From contig NZ_JBLZMW010000007.1 of assembly GCF_048553275.1 (NCBI RefSeq), positions 1 to 64,000 on the forward strand: DNA of 64,000 nucleotides, read 5' to 3'. The stretch's first letter is position 1; each line of letters opens with the position of its first letter. This stretch comes from Pacificoceanicola sp048553275 (GTDB taxonomy: Bacteria; Pseudomonadota; Alphaproteobacteria; Rhodobacterales; Rhodobacteraceae). The notes under the pieces were generated by a model. It was not told the origin of the DNA. It was given only the letters and a program-made list of their open reading frames with translations, and searched no databases. Shown here one piece after another: positions 50,238 through 60,091 of this stretch. Made by a program: the position numbers and the translations under genes.

Positions 50238-51200
50238 TCAGCCCTTGTAGAGTTTCGGGTTCAGCACGTCGCGCACCCAGTCGCCAAGCAGGTTGATCAC
50301 AAGAACAAGCACGACAAGAACGACCCCAGGAATGACGGTAATCCACCAGCTTCCCGACAGGATATAATCAAAGCCAGCCGAAATCAGCGAGCCGAGCGAG
50401 GGCTGCGACGGCGGCATGCCAAGTCCGAGGAAGCTGAGGGAGGCTTCGGAAATGATGGCGTTCGCCACCTGCACCGTGGAAATGACAAAGATCGGCGAGA
50501 GCGAGTTGGGCAGAATGTGCCGGACCATGATGCGGCCGGGGCCAAAGCCAAGGACGCGCACACTGTCGACGTATTCCTTTTTCTTCTCGGCGAGCACCGT
50601 GGCCCGAACGGTCCGTGCGTATTGTGGCCACTCCGCCACGCCAATCACCGCGATCAGGAAGAAGACCGCGTATTGACTGAATATCTCTGAACCGAAGAGC
50701 GCCTGTGTCAGCGCGAGAAAGATGATCGCCACCATCAGCGTCGAAAACGACAGCTGGATATCCGCGAGCCGCATCAGGACACTGTCCGTGCGCCCGCCGA
50801 CATAGCCGGAAATCAGCCCGATGGAAATCCCGAGGAAGGCCTGCACCAGCACAGCGCAGATCCCGATCATCAGCGACAGCCGCGTGCCATAGAGGATCGT
50901 CGACCAAAGATCGCGCCCCTGATCATCGGTGCCAAGCCAGAATTCCGGCAGGCTGCCGTCAATCCACGATGGCGGGTACTCGCTGTTCATGATGTCGATC
51001 TGCGCCGGATCATACGGGTCGAACGGTGCGATCAGCGGGGCAAGCAGGCTCAGCGCAGCGATGATCACAAAGATCGTCAGCGACACGATCGCCACCGGAT
51101 TGCGGCGAAAATCGTAGCCGATATTGCTGCTCCAAAGCGCCTTGAGCCGGGAGGGGCGGCGCGTGATCAGGACGGGGTTGTCTGCGGATTGGTCGGTCAT
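50238..51200 (-). CDS. Dipeptide ABC transporter permease (DppC type)
   Basis: A 320-residue membrane protein. The N-terminal NPVAIVSLTIFVIIAALSLLAP and LIAPFDPYDP opening is typical of DppC/OppC, and the EAA loop contains YVDSVRVLGFGPGRIMVRHILPN (cited as VLGFG and HILPN). Start overlaps the DppB stop (ATGA). Confidence 0.92.
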   Translation of the reverse strand: MTDQSADNPVLITRRPSRLKALWSSNIGYDFRRNPVAIVSLTIFVIIAALSLLAPLIAPFDPYDPAQIDIMNSEYPPSWIDGSLPEFWLGTDDQGRDLWSTILYGTRLSLMIGICAVLVQAFLGISIGLISGYVGGRTDSVLMRLADIQLSFSTLMVAIIFLALTQALFGSEIFSQYAVFFLIAVIGVAEWPQYARTVRATVLAEKKKEYVDSVRVLGFGPGRIMVRHILPNSLSPIFVISTVQVANAIISEASLSFLGLGMPPSQPSLGSLISAGFDYILSGSWWITVIPGVVLVVLVLVINLLGDWVRDVLNPKLYKG

Positions 51201-52177
51201 GCGCCAAGCCTCGCGAGTTTGACGGTGGGATTGACCAGCCCGTAGATCAGGTCAACGATCGTGTTGGTGATGACAAAGATAAAGCCCACGACGATCAGGT
51301 AAGCGACGATCAGCGGTGTATCCACGCGGTTCACCGCTTCGAGGAACATCGCGCCCATACCGGGCCAGCTGAACACCGTTTCGGTCAGGATCGTGTAGGC
51401 CACCATGGTGCCGATCTGTACGCCGCCGACGGTGATGACCGGCAGCAGCGTGTTCTTGAGCGCATGCACGAAGTAGATGCGCCACGACGCGATCCCCTTG
51501 GCCTTGGCAAAGCGCACGTATTCGGATTGCAGCACCTCCATCATTTCCGCCCGGATCAACCGGATGAACATGGGCAGCATGATCGACGACAGCGCAATGG
51601 ACGGCATGATGATATGTGCCCAGCCATCAACGGTCAGGAAATTGGTGTCCCAGTAGCCAAAGACATGCACCGTCTCGCCGCGCCCGAAGGACGGCGCCCA
51701 GCCCAGCTCCACGGAAAAGAGATAGATCATCAGAATGGCGGTGAGGAAGACCGGGATCGAGATGCCGACAATGCTGATCGCCATGATGAACCGAGTGAGC
51801 CAGCTGTTGGGTTTGATCGCGGTGTAGACACCCAGCGGAACCGACAGGCCAACAATGATGATCGTGGCACCAATAACCAGCTCCAGCGTCGCGGGCAGTT
51901 TCTTGAGGATGACGTCAACCGCCGGTTCCTTGAAGAAATACGAGGTGCCGAGATCGCCCTGCAGCGCGCCCATGAGGAAACGCCAGTACTGAACAAGGAA
52001 CGGATCATTCAGACCCAGTTCGTCGCGAAGCTGTTGACGGACCTCTTCCGACACGGACTGGCCGACCAGCTCGCGCAGCGGGTCGCCGAGATTGCCCTGA
52101 ATGGCAAAGCCGATCAGCGAAATCACCAGCATCACGGCGATGGCCTGAAAAACCCGTTTCACGAGATAGGCGAACAT
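51197..52177 (-). CDS. Dipeptide ABC transporter permease (DppB type)
   Basis: A 326-residue integral membrane protein with the DppB opening (MFAYLVKRVFQAIAVMLVIS), a periplasmic loop and the conserved C-terminal blocks YVRFAKAKGIASWRIYFVHALKN and ETVFSWPGMG. Follows the receptor gene by about 124 bases, interrupted by a hairpin. Confidence 0.92.
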   Translation of the reverse strand: MFAYLVKRVFQAIAVMLVISLIGFAIQGNLGDPLRELVGQSVSEEVRQQLRDELGLNDPFLVQYWRFLMGALQGDLGTSYFFKEPAVDVILKKLPATLELVIGATIIIVGLSVPLGVYTAIKPNSWLTRFIMAISIVGISIPVFLTAILMIYLFSVELGWAPSFGRGETVHVFGYWDTNFLTVDGWAHIIMPSIALSSIMLPMFIRLIRAEMMEVLQSEYVRFAKAKGIASWRIYFVHALKNTLLPVITVGGVQIGTMVAYTILTETVFSWPGMGAMFLEAVNRVDTPLIVAYLIVVGFIFVITNTIVDLIYGLVNPTVKLARLGA

Positions 52178-52232
52178 GAATGGCGATCCTTTTGGAAGTC
52201 ATTACGGGAGAAGATCCCGGTGCAGGATTGCA

Positions 52233-52261
52233 CACGGGCCAAGGAAGAACCAAGGCCCGTG
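52233..52261 (-). other. Intercistronic hairpin after the peptide-receptor gene
   Basis: CACGGGCC and GGCCCGTG form an 8-bp stem with a 13-base loop between the receptor and first permease genes. No T run follows, so it likely stabilises the receptor mRNA end, giving receptor excess. Confidence 0.5.
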
Positions 52262-52301
52262 GCGTCAGACGAGGGCGAGCGGAGGCCCCGTGCGAGAGGA
52301 T

Positions 52302-53861
52302 TTACTCGGAGACGACAAGGTCGCCGAAGTAGGGGAAGTTCAGAGCGTTGACGATCTCGCCCGCGTTCATGCCCTCTTTCGCGCCCCATGCAAGGTTCTG
52401 CCAGTGCAGGGGAACGTAAGCGGCCTCGTCATAGAGGATCTGCTCAAGCTCCTGCAGCATCGCCGCACGCTTCTCCGGATCGGTCTCGCCGTTCGCCTTG
52501 TTCATCAGCGCGTCGGCTTCTTCGTTGCAGTAGTTGCCGCTGTTGTATTGGCCGTTGCCGGTCTCGGCATCGGGGCAGGCGGTCAGGAACTGATGGAAGT
52601 TGGCCGAATCCTCGGTGTCCGAATGCCAGCCGATCATCATCATGTCGGCAGAGCGTTCGTCGAACTCAGGCCAGTACTGCGCCTTGGGCAGGGTCTGCAG
52701 GTCGACCTTGATCCCGATCTGGGACAGCATGGAGGCCACGGCCTGTGCGATCTTGTCATCGTTCACATAGCGGTTGTTCGGCGCCATCATGGTGATGGAG
52801 AACCCATCCTCATAACCGGCTTCGGCCATCAATGCCTTGGCTTTTTTCACGTCGAAGCGCGGCTCAAGACCGCCAATGTAACCGGCATAGCCCTCCGGGG
52901 ATGCCTGCGCCGCCACAGTGCCGAAGCCGCGCATGATGCGGTCGACGATCCCTGCGTTGTTCACGGCGTAATCGACGGCCTGACGGACTTTGGGATCTTT
53001 GAAGGCCTCAACGCGGTCCTGGTTCATCTGGAACGTGATGATGCGGGTGCCCGGCATGGTGATCAACTGGACGCCATCGGCCTCTTCGAGCCGCTTGAGA
53101 TCGGTCGGCGGAACCGGCGCGATGAAATCGACATCGCCGGACAGCAGAGCCGCAACGCGGGTCGGGTCTTCCTTGATCGGGGTCAGGACGATTTCGTCGA
53201 CGTTGCCCGCGCTTTCGGTATCCCAGTAGCCGTCAAAGCGATCGAAAACCACTTTCACGCCCTGCTCGCGCTCGGACACGACAAACGGGCCGGTGCCGGA
53301 GATGTTGCGCGAGGCAAAGCTGTCGCCGTGCTTGACCACTTCGGCCTTGTCTTTGCCGTCTGCGGTCTCGCCGGTGTAGAACGCGCTGTCCATGGCGAAC
53401 AGATAGGTCGCGGTGTGCAGCACCAGCGGATAGGGCTCGGACGTCTTCAGGTCGACGGTGTAGTCATCGACAACCTCGACATCGGTGAAGGGCGCGAAGA
53501 TGCCCTTGAAGTCCGGCGATTGCTTGATGCGATCAAAGGTCCAGTCGATGTCCTTTGCGGTCATCTCGTTGCCCGAGTGGAACTTTACACCCTCGCGCAG
53601 TTTGAAGCGCATGGTGGTGGCGTCGATCTGCTCCCAGCTGTCTGCCAGACGGCCCTCGAACTGCAGGTCCTGGGTCCAGCGAACCAGCGGGTCGAACGCC
53701 ATGTGGTTGAGCTGCAGCGTACCGCCGGAAAGCTGCTCATAGGGGTCGAGCGACACCGGGTCGGCGTCGTAGGCCACATTCACGGTAATCTCGGCAAAAG
53801 CCGCGCCTGCGAGCGAGGCGGCCAGCGCTGTGGCGGCAACGCAGGATTTGAGGAAAGACAT
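52302..53861 (-). CDS. Peptide ABC transporter substrate-binding protein (SBP_bac_5)
   Basis: A 519-residue periplasmic receptor. A signal peptide (KSCVAATALAASLAGAAFA) is followed by VNVAYDADPVSLDPYEQLSGG, FKLREGVKFHSGNEMTAKDIDWTFDR (cited as the REGVKFH block) and DPTRVAALLSGDVDFIAPVPP, all family hallmarks. Family ligands include di- and oligopeptides, opines, nickel complexes and glutathione; the ligand here is not evident. First gene of the operon. Confidence 0.92.
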   Translation of the reverse strand: MSFLKSCVAATALAASLAGAAFAEITVNVAYDADPVSLDPYEQLSGGTLQLNHMAFDPLVRWTQDLQFEGRLADSWEQIDATTMRFKLREGVKFHSGNEMTAKDIDWTFDRIKQSPDFKGIFAPFTDVEVVDDYTVDLKTSEPYPLVLHTATYLFAMDSAFYTGETADGKDKAEVVKHGDSFASRNISGTGPFVVSEREQGVKVVFDRFDGYWDTESAGNVDEIVLTPIKEDPTRVAALLSGDVDFIAPVPPTDLKRLEEADGVQLITMPGTRIITFQMNQDRVEAFKDPKVRQAVDYAVNNAGIVDRIMRGFGTVAAQASPEGYAGYIGGLEPRFDVKKAKALMAEAGYEDGFSITMMAPNNRYVNDDKIAQAVASMLSQIGIKVDLQTLPKAQYWPEFDERSADMMMIGWHSDTEDSANFHQFLTACPDAETGNGQYNSGNYCNEEADALMNKANGETDPEKRAAMLQELEQILYDEAAYVPLHWQNLAWGAKEGMNAGEIVNALNFPYFGDLVVSE

Positions 53862-54092
53862 TATTAACTCCCTGTTTGACTGGCGCCGACCCTAGGGAGA
53901 GGGACACAATCTGTGCAAATGCCGATGTTGCATGAGCACATGCGCGAGCGGCATGGCCAACTCTGATTTCTCAACATTGCATTATTTTCAATATGTTAAA
54001 GGAACCATTGCCGCCACGAAAGCGGACCGCGTGACCCAGGGTCACGTCACCAATGATCAAAAGACTCGCGATTCCCCGGCACCCTCCGCCTC
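53862..54092. promoter_or_regulatory. Upstream region of the peptide transporter operon
   Basis: About 230 bases, AT-rich at 53960-54000. On the minus strand TTGCAC about 18 bases before TAGGGT (roughly 53886-53920) could be the promoter but is weak. A small palindrome GCATG-AGCA-CATGC lies at about 53930-53943. Confidence 0.35.
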
Positions 54093-54650
54093 TCAACCGG
54101 CGAAAACCGCCTCCGCACGCAGCACGACCTCCGCTGCGGCACGGGCGTCTTCACCTGCATCATGGTGACGGAAATTCAGGCCCAGATGCGTCTTGAGCGA
54201 GGCCAGCCCATGGCCGCCGTTGCGCTTGAGTTCAGGCCAGGCCTTGCGCGCCACCTGAACGCTGTCCCGCCACTCCCATTCGGGCGCTTCGCGCTGATAT
54301 TCGCGGCAGGAAGCAGCAATGGCCGCCTTGTCGAAACCGGAATGCTGGTAAATCACATGGCCGTTCAACGCCTCCTCAACCACGTCCAGAACATCGCACA
54401 TCAGCGGCGCGCCCAAGACGTGATCGCCAGTAATGCCGTGAATGCGGGTGCAGGACCAGTCGTCGGTCTGCGGATCGACAAAACTCACCCAGGTCTCGAT
54501 CAGGCCATCCGGCCTCACCCCCGCGATACCAAGCTGGCAGATGCTGCCGCGCTGGTTGTTCGCGGTCTCCACATCAAGCGCGAAAAAGCGGAAGGGCCCT
54601 TCGGGCAGGGGCGTGATCTGGGCGCTCTGGCGAGACGGAAACAGGGGCAT
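54093..54650 (-). CDS. DEDDh 3'-5' exonuclease (DnaQ-like)
   Basis: A 185-residue single-domain exonuclease. The DEDDh acidic motifs are FALDVETAN (Exo I), HSGFDKAAI (Exo II) and HHDAGEDARAAAEV (Exo III, with His then Asp). It resembles the stand-alone DnaQ-like proteins of unknown substrate found in many proteobacteria; it is not fused to a polymerase or a GIY-YIG domain. Cytoplasmic. About 70 bases downstream of the oxidoreductase gene on the same strand. Confidence 0.87.
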   Translation of the reverse strand: MPLFPSRQSAQITPLPEGPFRFFALDVETANNQRGSICQLGIAGVRPDGLIETWVSFVDPQTDDWSCTRIHGITGDHVLGAPLMCDVLDVVEEALNGHVIYQHSGFDKAAIAASCREYQREAPEWEWRDSVQVARKAWPELKRNGGHGLASLKTHLGLNFRHHDAGEDARAAAEVVLRAEAVFAG

Positions 54651-54722
54651 AATGGGCGTCCTTTTACGGCTCTCACTCTATACGAAGGTGGGAGCCGCGA
54701 TCCAAGGCTGCGCTTGCGTCCC

Positions 54723-57700
54723 CTATCGCGAATACGCCTCAAGATCATCGGCGATCCGCGTCAGAACCCGCTCTGCCGCCTCTGCCTTCACCGGACCAAA
54801 CCCCCGAATATCCATGACATGGCCAGCGATCCGCGCCGCCTCGGGCGCCGTCCCGGCCGTGAGGCCCGCGATCAACCGCTCCAGCAAGGCACGGTATTCG
54901 CCGATCAATTCCCGCTCCATCCGGCGTTCGGCGGTATAGCCAAAAACATCCAGCGCGGTGCCGCGCAGACGCTTCAGTCGCGTCAATCCGCGAAAGGCGA
55001 TCCTGATCCACGGCCCGAAACTGCGCTTGATCGGCCTGCCGCGCGCGTCGCGCCCGGGCGAGAGCATTGGCGGGGCGAGGTGATGCCGAACGGTAAAGTC
55101 GCCCTCGAACCGCGCCTGCAGGCCATCGACAAACCCGGTCTCCGTGTGCAGGCGGGCCACCTCGTATTCGTCCTTGTAGGACATCAGCTTGAACAGCCCC
55201 CTGGCCGCCGTCTCCGTCAATGCCCCGGCTTCACCAAGCACCCGCACCTCCGCATCGCGGACGCGGGCCACGGTGGTGCGGTATGTCTCTGCCCAAGCCT
55301 TGTCCTGATAATCGGTCAGGAACGCCGCGCGGCGTTCGATGATCTCGTCCAGCGTCTGAACCGGCGGCGTGGACAGGTTGGCCACCGCCTCCACCGCCGC
55401 GCGATCCTGCACAACCATGCGCCCCCAGGCGAAGGCGCGCTTGTTCAGGTCCGGTTTGACCCCGTTCAACGTGATCGCCTGCATCAACGCCTCATGGGAC
55501 AGCGGCACCAGCCCAGCCTGCCACGCCGCGCCGAGCATCATCACGTTGGCAAACACCGTATCGCCAAGCAACGCCTCTGACAGGGCATTGGCGTCCAACG
55601 TCCGAAGCGCGCCCGCGTCGACCCCCGCCGCGATGGCCTTGAGGCGCGCATCGGCGTTCAGATCCGCATCGCGGTTCTGAACCAGATCGCCGGTTGGCAT
55701 GACAGCGGTGTTGACGATAGCGCGGGTGCCGCCATGGAACGTCTGCGAGGCCTTCGGCGAGGAGCTAACCACGATGTCACAGCCAATCAGCGCATCCGCC
55801 GATGCGGGTTCCACCCGCACCTGATTCACCTGCACGGGATCGCGCGCCATGCGGATATAGCTGATCACCGGGCCGAACTTCTGGGCAAACCCCATGAAAT
55901 CGAGCACCGACGCGCCCAGCCCCTCAAGGTTGGCCGCCATGGCAATAAGCTGGCCCACGGTCACAACTCCGGTGCCGCCCACGCCGGTCACGACGATATC
56001 CCACGGACGATCCAGCGACGGCAGGACCGGCGCGCGCAGTGTTTTCGACAGCCGCTCGAACGCCGCCTCTCCTGCGCCCTCACCCCGCCGCAGCGTGCCA
56101 CCTTCAACCGTGACGAAGCTGGGGCAAAACCCGTTCAGACAGGTAAAGTCCTTGTTGCAGGTATTGAGGTTGATCTTGCGTTTGCGGCCAAATTCCGTTT
56201 CCAGCGGCTCGACGCTGAGACAGTTGGATTCCACCGAACAATCGCCGCATCCCTCGCAGACAAGGGGATTAATGACCGCGAAGCGCTTTGGATCGTCCAT
56301 TTTTCCACGCTTGCGCAGGCGGCGTTTCTCCGTGGCGCAGGTTTGCTGATAGATCAGCACCGTGGTGCCGGGGATATCCCGCAGCTCGCGCTGTACCGCG
56401 TCCATGTCACGGCGATGATGGACCGCCACGGCACCGGGCAAATCGCCGGTCCGGAACCGCTCGGGTTCATCGGAGACGACAACCACTCGTTTCGCCCCCT
56501 CGGCCAGCACCGATTTGGCGATCGCCTCGACAGAGATCGGACCGTCGACCTGCTGCCCGCCGGTCATGGCCACGGCGTCATTGAACAGGATCTTGAAGGT
56601 GATGTTGGTTTTCGCAGCGATGGCCTGTCGCACCGCCAGCGAGCCAGAGTGGTAATAGGTCCCCTCGCCGAGGTTCTGGAAGACGTGCCGGTTGCCGTTG
56701 AACTGCGACCGCGCCACCCAATTCACGCCCTCGCCACCCATCTGAATCAACGATGTGGTGTTGCGGTTCATCCAGCTTGCCATGAAGTGACAGCCGATGC
56801 CCGCGAAAGCCTCGCTGCCCTCGGGCACCTTGGTCGACGTGTTGTGCGGACAACCGGAGCAGAAGTACGGGGTCCGTGTCGCACCGGGAATCTGGATTGG
56901 CTTCGGGCTGGGCGCTCCTGTCTCCGTGGCCTCCATCAGATCCACCGCGATGTCATTACGCGCCAACCGGTCCGCGATATGCCGGGACAGCATGATGGGG
57001 CCAAGCTCCTGCGTCCAGGGGATCAGACGCTGCCCTGTCTCGTCACGCTTGCCGACCATGCGGCGCGGCTTGCGGCCGGGAAAATCATAGAAATGCTCCT
57101 TGAGCTGGCTTTCGATGATGCCGCGCTTTTCCTCGATCACCAGCAGCTCATCCTTGCCCTGGGCAAACGCCAGCGCGCCCTCATGCTCCAGTGGCCAGAC
57201 CATGCCGACCTTGTAGAGGTCAATCCCAAGTTCCCGCGCGCGGCTCTCGTCGATTCCGAGGAGCCGCAGCGCCTCCAGAACGTCCAGATGGGCCTTGCCC
57301 GTGGTGACGATGCCAAAGCGCGCCGGATGCCCCCATTCCGCCCGGTCGATCGGATTCGCACGGGCAAAGGCGAGCACGGCATTTTTCTTGTGCTCCAGAC
57401 GCGCCTCGATCTGCGGACCCGGCAGATCCGGCCAGCGGTAATGCAGACCATCCTCCGGCGGCGTGAAATCCGGCGTGGTGAAGGTCCGGTCCGGCGGCAG
57501 ATCGAACGACATGCCGGATTCCACCGTCTCTGAAATCGCCTTGAAGCCAACCCACATCCCGGAAAACCGCGACACCGCATAGCCCCATTCCGCGAACGGC
57601 AGGAATTCGGCGACACTGGCCGGATTGAGCGTCGGCATGAAAAAATTCATGAAGGCGACGTCGGACTGATGCGACATGGAGGACGAGACACAGCCGTGAT

Positions 57701-58154
57701 CATCCCCCGCCACCACAAGCACCCCGCCATGCGGAGAAGACCCATAGGCATTGCCGTGCTTCAGCGCGTCCCCGGCCCGGTCCACGCCCGGCCCCTTGCC
57801 ATACCAAAGGCCAAAAACCGCCTCGCAGGTCTTGTGCGCGTCCGTCTCAACCTGCTGCGTGCCAATCATCTGGGTTGCGCCGAATTCCTCGTTCACCGCA
57901 GGCAGAAAGGTCACGCCGGCCTCTTGCACGATCTGCGCGTGACGGCCGATTTCAAGATCAATCCCGCCCACCGGAGAGCCGCGATAGCCCGAAACATAAC
58001 CCCGTGTATCCAACCCCCGCAGCCTGTCTCGCCGTGCCTGATCCAGAACGATCCGCACGATGGCCTGCGTTCCCGTCATGAACACGCGCCCGCGCGTCTT
58101 GGTGTATCGGTCGCTGAGTGCGTAGTCCTTCAAAATGGGCGTTTGATCGGTCAT
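54723..58154 (-). CDS. Indolepyruvate ferredoxin oxidoreductase, fused form
   Basis: A 1143-residue fused 2-oxoacid:ferredoxin oxidoreductase. The N-terminal pyrimidine-binding domain, a TPP-binding region (GIGCHFMASWMNRN, GGEGVNW), a Cys cluster for Fe-S binding (CEGCGDCSVESNC and a later CNKDFTCLNGFC) and a C-terminal gamma-type domain (GVGGTGVVTVGQL) occur in one chain. This is the long form common in alphaproteobacteria and converts arylpyruvates (phenylpyruvate, indolepyruvate) to aryl-acetyl-CoA. ATG 58154 with GAAGG is preferred over a GTG at 58166. Divergent from an Lrp-type regulator. Confidence 0.9.
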   Translation of the reverse strand: MTDQTPILKDYALSDRYTKTRGRVFMTGTQAIVRIVLDQARRDRLRGLDTRGYVSGYRGSPVGGIDLEIGRHAQIVQEAGVTFLPAVNEEFGATQMIGTQQVETDAHKTCEAVFGLWYGKGPGVDRAGDALKHGNAYGSSPHGGVLVVAGDDHGCVSSSMSHQSDVAFMNFFMPTLNPASVAEFLPFAEWGYAVSRFSGMWVGFKAISETVESGMSFDLPPDRTFTTPDFTPPEDGLHYRWPDLPGPQIEARLEHKKNAVLAFARANPIDRAEWGHPARFGIVTTGKAHLDVLEALRLLGIDESRARELGIDLYKVGMVWPLEHEGALAFAQGKDELLVIEEKRGIIESQLKEHFYDFPGRKPRRMVGKRDETGQRLIPWTQELGPIMLSRHIADRLARNDIAVDLMEATETGAPSPKPIQIPGATRTPYFCSGCPHNTSTKVPEGSEAFAGIGCHFMASWMNRNTTSLIQMGGEGVNWVARSQFNGNRHVFQNLGEGTYYHSGSLAVRQAIAAKTNITFKILFNDAVAMTGGQQVDGPISVEAIAKSVLAEGAKRVVVVSDEPERFRTGDLPGAVAVHHRRDMDAVQRELRDIPGTTVLIYQQTCATEKRRLRKRGKMDDPKRFAVINPLVCEGCGDCSVESNCLSVEPLETEFGRKRKINLNTCNKDFTCLNGFCPSFVTVEGGTLRRGEGAGEAAFERLSKTLRAPVLPSLDRPWDIVVTGVGGTGVVTVGQLIAMAANLEGLGASVLDFMGFAQKFGPVISYIRMARDPVQVNQVRVEPASADALIGCDIVVSSSPKASQTFHGGTRAIVNTAVMPTGDLVQNRDADLNADARLKAIAAGVDAGALRTLDANALSEALLGDTVFANVMMLGAAWQAGLVPLSHEALMQAITLNGVKPDLNKRAFAWGRMVVQDRAAVEAVANLSTPPVQTLDEIIERRAAFLTDYQDKAWAETYRTTVARVRDAEVRVLGEAGALTETAARGLFKLMSYKDEYEVARLHTETGFVDGLQARFEGDFTVRHHLAPPMLSPGRDARGRPIKRSFGPWIRIAFRGLTRLKRLRGTALDVFGYTAERRMERELIGEYRALLERLIAGLTAGTAPEAARIAGHVMDIRGFGPVKAEAAERVLTRIADDLEAYSR

Positions 58155-58208
58155 CGGGGCCTTCACAACGTTAGGGGAAGCATGATGACGACTCTATTCC
58201 ACTTTCGA

Positions 58209-58264
58209 TGAAATAGGATTTCAATCTAACGCATGACTCGGCATAATGTGATTTGAAAATTTCA
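58209..58264. promoter_or_regulatory. Paired Lrp-type palindromes in the divergent gap
   Basis: TGAAAT-AGG-ATTTCA (58209-58223) and TGAAA-A-TTTCA (58254-58264) are two related palindromes with centres about 43 bases apart, four helical turns. They lie between the oxidoreductase gene and the Lrp/AsnC gene. Symmetry and spacing suit cooperative binding of that regulator. Confidence 0.55.
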
Positions 58265-58272
58265 CAAAGGTG

Positions 58273-58749
58273 ATGAAATTGAAAGAGTCTGATCCACTCT
58301 CGCAGACCGAGGCGAAATTGCTTTCACTCCTTCAGGACGACGCCTCGCTCAGCGTGTCGGATCTGGCGGCGGCCATCAATAGCTCGCCCGCCACCGTCTG
58401 GCGCCGCATCCGCAGCCTTGAAGACAGGGGCGTGATCGGACCGCCGGTCCGGCGGGTCGATCCGGCAAAGATCGGCCGCGGTATGGACGTCTACTGCCAG
58501 GTTCGGATGAAATCGCAGGATGCGCAGGCCCGCAGCGCCTTTCAACAGGCGGTCGACGCGGAGCCAGCGATCACCGAAGTTTACTCGATCAGCGGGGATT
58601 GGGATTACATGCTGCACATGGTGGTGCGCGACATCGCGGATTTCGAAGATATTCTGATGCGCAGACTGCTTGAGCTGGACTGCGTTGCGGGCACGTCGAC
58701 GCTCTTTGCCCTCAGGCGGATCAAACACACCGGCAAGATACCGGTGTGA
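58273..58749 (+). CDS. Lrp/AsnC family transcriptional regulator
   Basis: A 158-residue regulator: N-terminal helix-turn-helix (LLSLLQDDASLSVSDLAAAINSS then TVWRRIRSLEDRGVIG) and C-terminal RAM ligand domain (VYSISGDWDYMLHMVVRDIADFE). Divergent from the indolepyruvate oxidoreductase and probably a feed-forward regulator responding to an aromatic or branched amino acid. The in-frame GTG at 58270 is an alternative start; neither has ideal Shine-Dalgarno spacing after AAAGG. Confidence 0.88.
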   Translation: MKLKESDPLSQTEAKLLSLLQDDASLSVSDLAAAINSSPATVWRRIRSLEDRGVIGPPVRRVDPAKIGRGMDVYCQVRMKSQDAQARSAFQQAVDAEPAITEVYSISGDWDYMLHMVVRDIADFEDILMRRLLELDCVAGTSTLFALRRIKHTGKIPV

Positions 58750-58825
58750 CGCCGTTTGTTGCGCGTTCAGGCTCCCGCGCGCCGAAAGGAAGGCGTGGCC
58801 GAAACACGGGGAATATTTGCTGAAT

Positions 58826-58902
58826 TGGTCGGGCTGAGAGGATTCGAACCTCCGACCCCCTGCTCCCGAAGCAGGTGCGCTACCAGACTGCGCTACAGCC
58901 CG
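58826..58902 (-). tRNA. tRNA-Pro (anticodon CGG)
   Basis: A 77-base cloverleaf with encoded CCA. Acceptor pairs CGGGCTG with CAGCCCG; the D arm includes AGCGCAGTCTGGTAGCGC; the anticodon stem CCTGC/GCAGG encloses the loop TTCGGGA with anticodon CGG; the T arm has GGTTCGAATCC. Reads proline codon CCG. Confidence 0.97.
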
Positions 58903-58945
58903 ACCGTGCCGCGCGGATTAGCCCAGCCGCGCGGCTTTGGCAAGG

Positions 58946-59896
58946 TCAGTTTCCCGCTTTTCTTGCCCGAAGGAAGGGAGAAATGCGGAAAGACGATCCA
59001 TAGCCCCGTGAACGGGTCCGAAGCACCGGGGTTTGCGAGGCATCGCCTTTGCCTGCTTCGCGCGCGACAATGTAGATCCCGGATGCGATGATGATCCCGG
59101 CCCCGATGAACGTGGGCGTGTCGATGCTCTCTCCGAAGATGAAATACCCATAGGCCGAGGCCCAGATGATCTGGGAGTATTGCATCGGCGCGACCATGGC
59201 GGCCTCTGCCCGCTTGTAGGCCACGATCAGGCACAGCCCGGCCACAAATCCCATCAATGAAATGAGCGCGGCACCGCCGAGATCCTGCAGCGGCATCGGC
59301 TTGTAGACCGGGATCATGAGCCCGCCGACCAGCACGAAATTCGCCGCCATCGGATAGAGCAGAAGTACGACCGAGCGTTCCTCCCGGCCAACCTTGCGCA
59401 CGATGATCGACGCGGTCGCGCCAAAGACCGCCGAGCCCATCGCCGCGAAATGCCCGGAGGACAGCGGCGCGGACCCAGGACGCAGCACGACCAACACGCC
59501 GATCAGGCCGACAACGACGGCAGCGCCGCGATGCAGGCCAACGCGCTCGCCCAACATGGGAATCGACAACAGCGTGATCAGCAGCGGCGCCGCAAAGAGA
59601 ATCGCATAGGTCTGTGCCAGCGGCAGCACCGAGAAGGCATAGAACGCGCACATGCCATTGACGACCGCACAGGCAGTCCGGAGCGCCGTCCACCACGGAT
59701 GCACCGGCCGCAGGTTGCCCTGGGTCGCGTCGCGCATCAGCATGAAGCTCACCAGCGGAAAGGACATCAACGTCGAAAAGAAGATCACCTGAAACGGGGA
59801 ATAGCTTGCCCCGAGGAATTTGATGACCACATCGTGAGTCGCAAAGATTGCAAAGGCAAGCAAAGCGAAGCCTGCCCCTTGAGCATTCTGTCCCAT
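58946..59896 (-). CDS. EamA/DMT family transporter
   Basis: A 316-residue membrane protein with ten predicted helices in two EamA repeats, e.g. FALLAFAIFATHDVVIKFLG in the first and ASAYGYFIFGESIDTPTFIGAGII in the second. Such proteins export or import metabolites; the substrate is unknown. ATG 59896 is chosen over an upstream frame to 59977. Located just upstream of tRNA-Pro on the same strand. Confidence 0.87.
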   Translation of the reverse strand: MGQNAQGAGFALLAFAIFATHDVVIKFLGASYSPFQVIFFSTLMSFPLVSFMLMRDATQGNLRPVHPWWTALRTACAVVNGMCAFYAFSVLPLAQTYAILFAAPLLITLLSIPMLGERVGLHRGAAVVVGLIGVLVVLRPGSAPLSSGHFAAMGSAVFGATASIIVRKVGREERSVVLLLYPMAANFVLVGGLMIPVYKPMPLQDLGGAALISLMGFVAGLCLIVAYKRAEAAMVAPMQYSQIIWASAYGYFIFGESIDTPTFIGAGIIIASGIYIVAREAGKGDASQTPVLRTRSRGYGSSFRISPFLRARKAGN

Positions 59897-60039
59897 GAGT
59901 CGAACCTTGTTATGTTGGACACAGACAATATCCAGTCCGCCGCAGAGTAAAGGCGAGGCCGGCAATTTTCCCTGCAAAGAGCATGAATTTGACGGATCTT
60001 GCTGCAGATGTACCCGTTTTGACCTTACCGAAACGTCAA

Positions 60040-60063
60040 GGGCGGCACCCTGTGGCGCCGCCC
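60040..60063 (-). terminator. Hairpin terminator after leuB
   Basis: GGGCGGCACC and GGCGCCGCCC form a 10-bp stem (one G-U pair) with a 4-base loop about 30 bases after the leuB stop. The T tract after it is weak (TTGACGTTT). Confidence 0.6.
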
Positions 60064-60091
60064 CATTCCAATGATACGATGAAAAAGGCTT

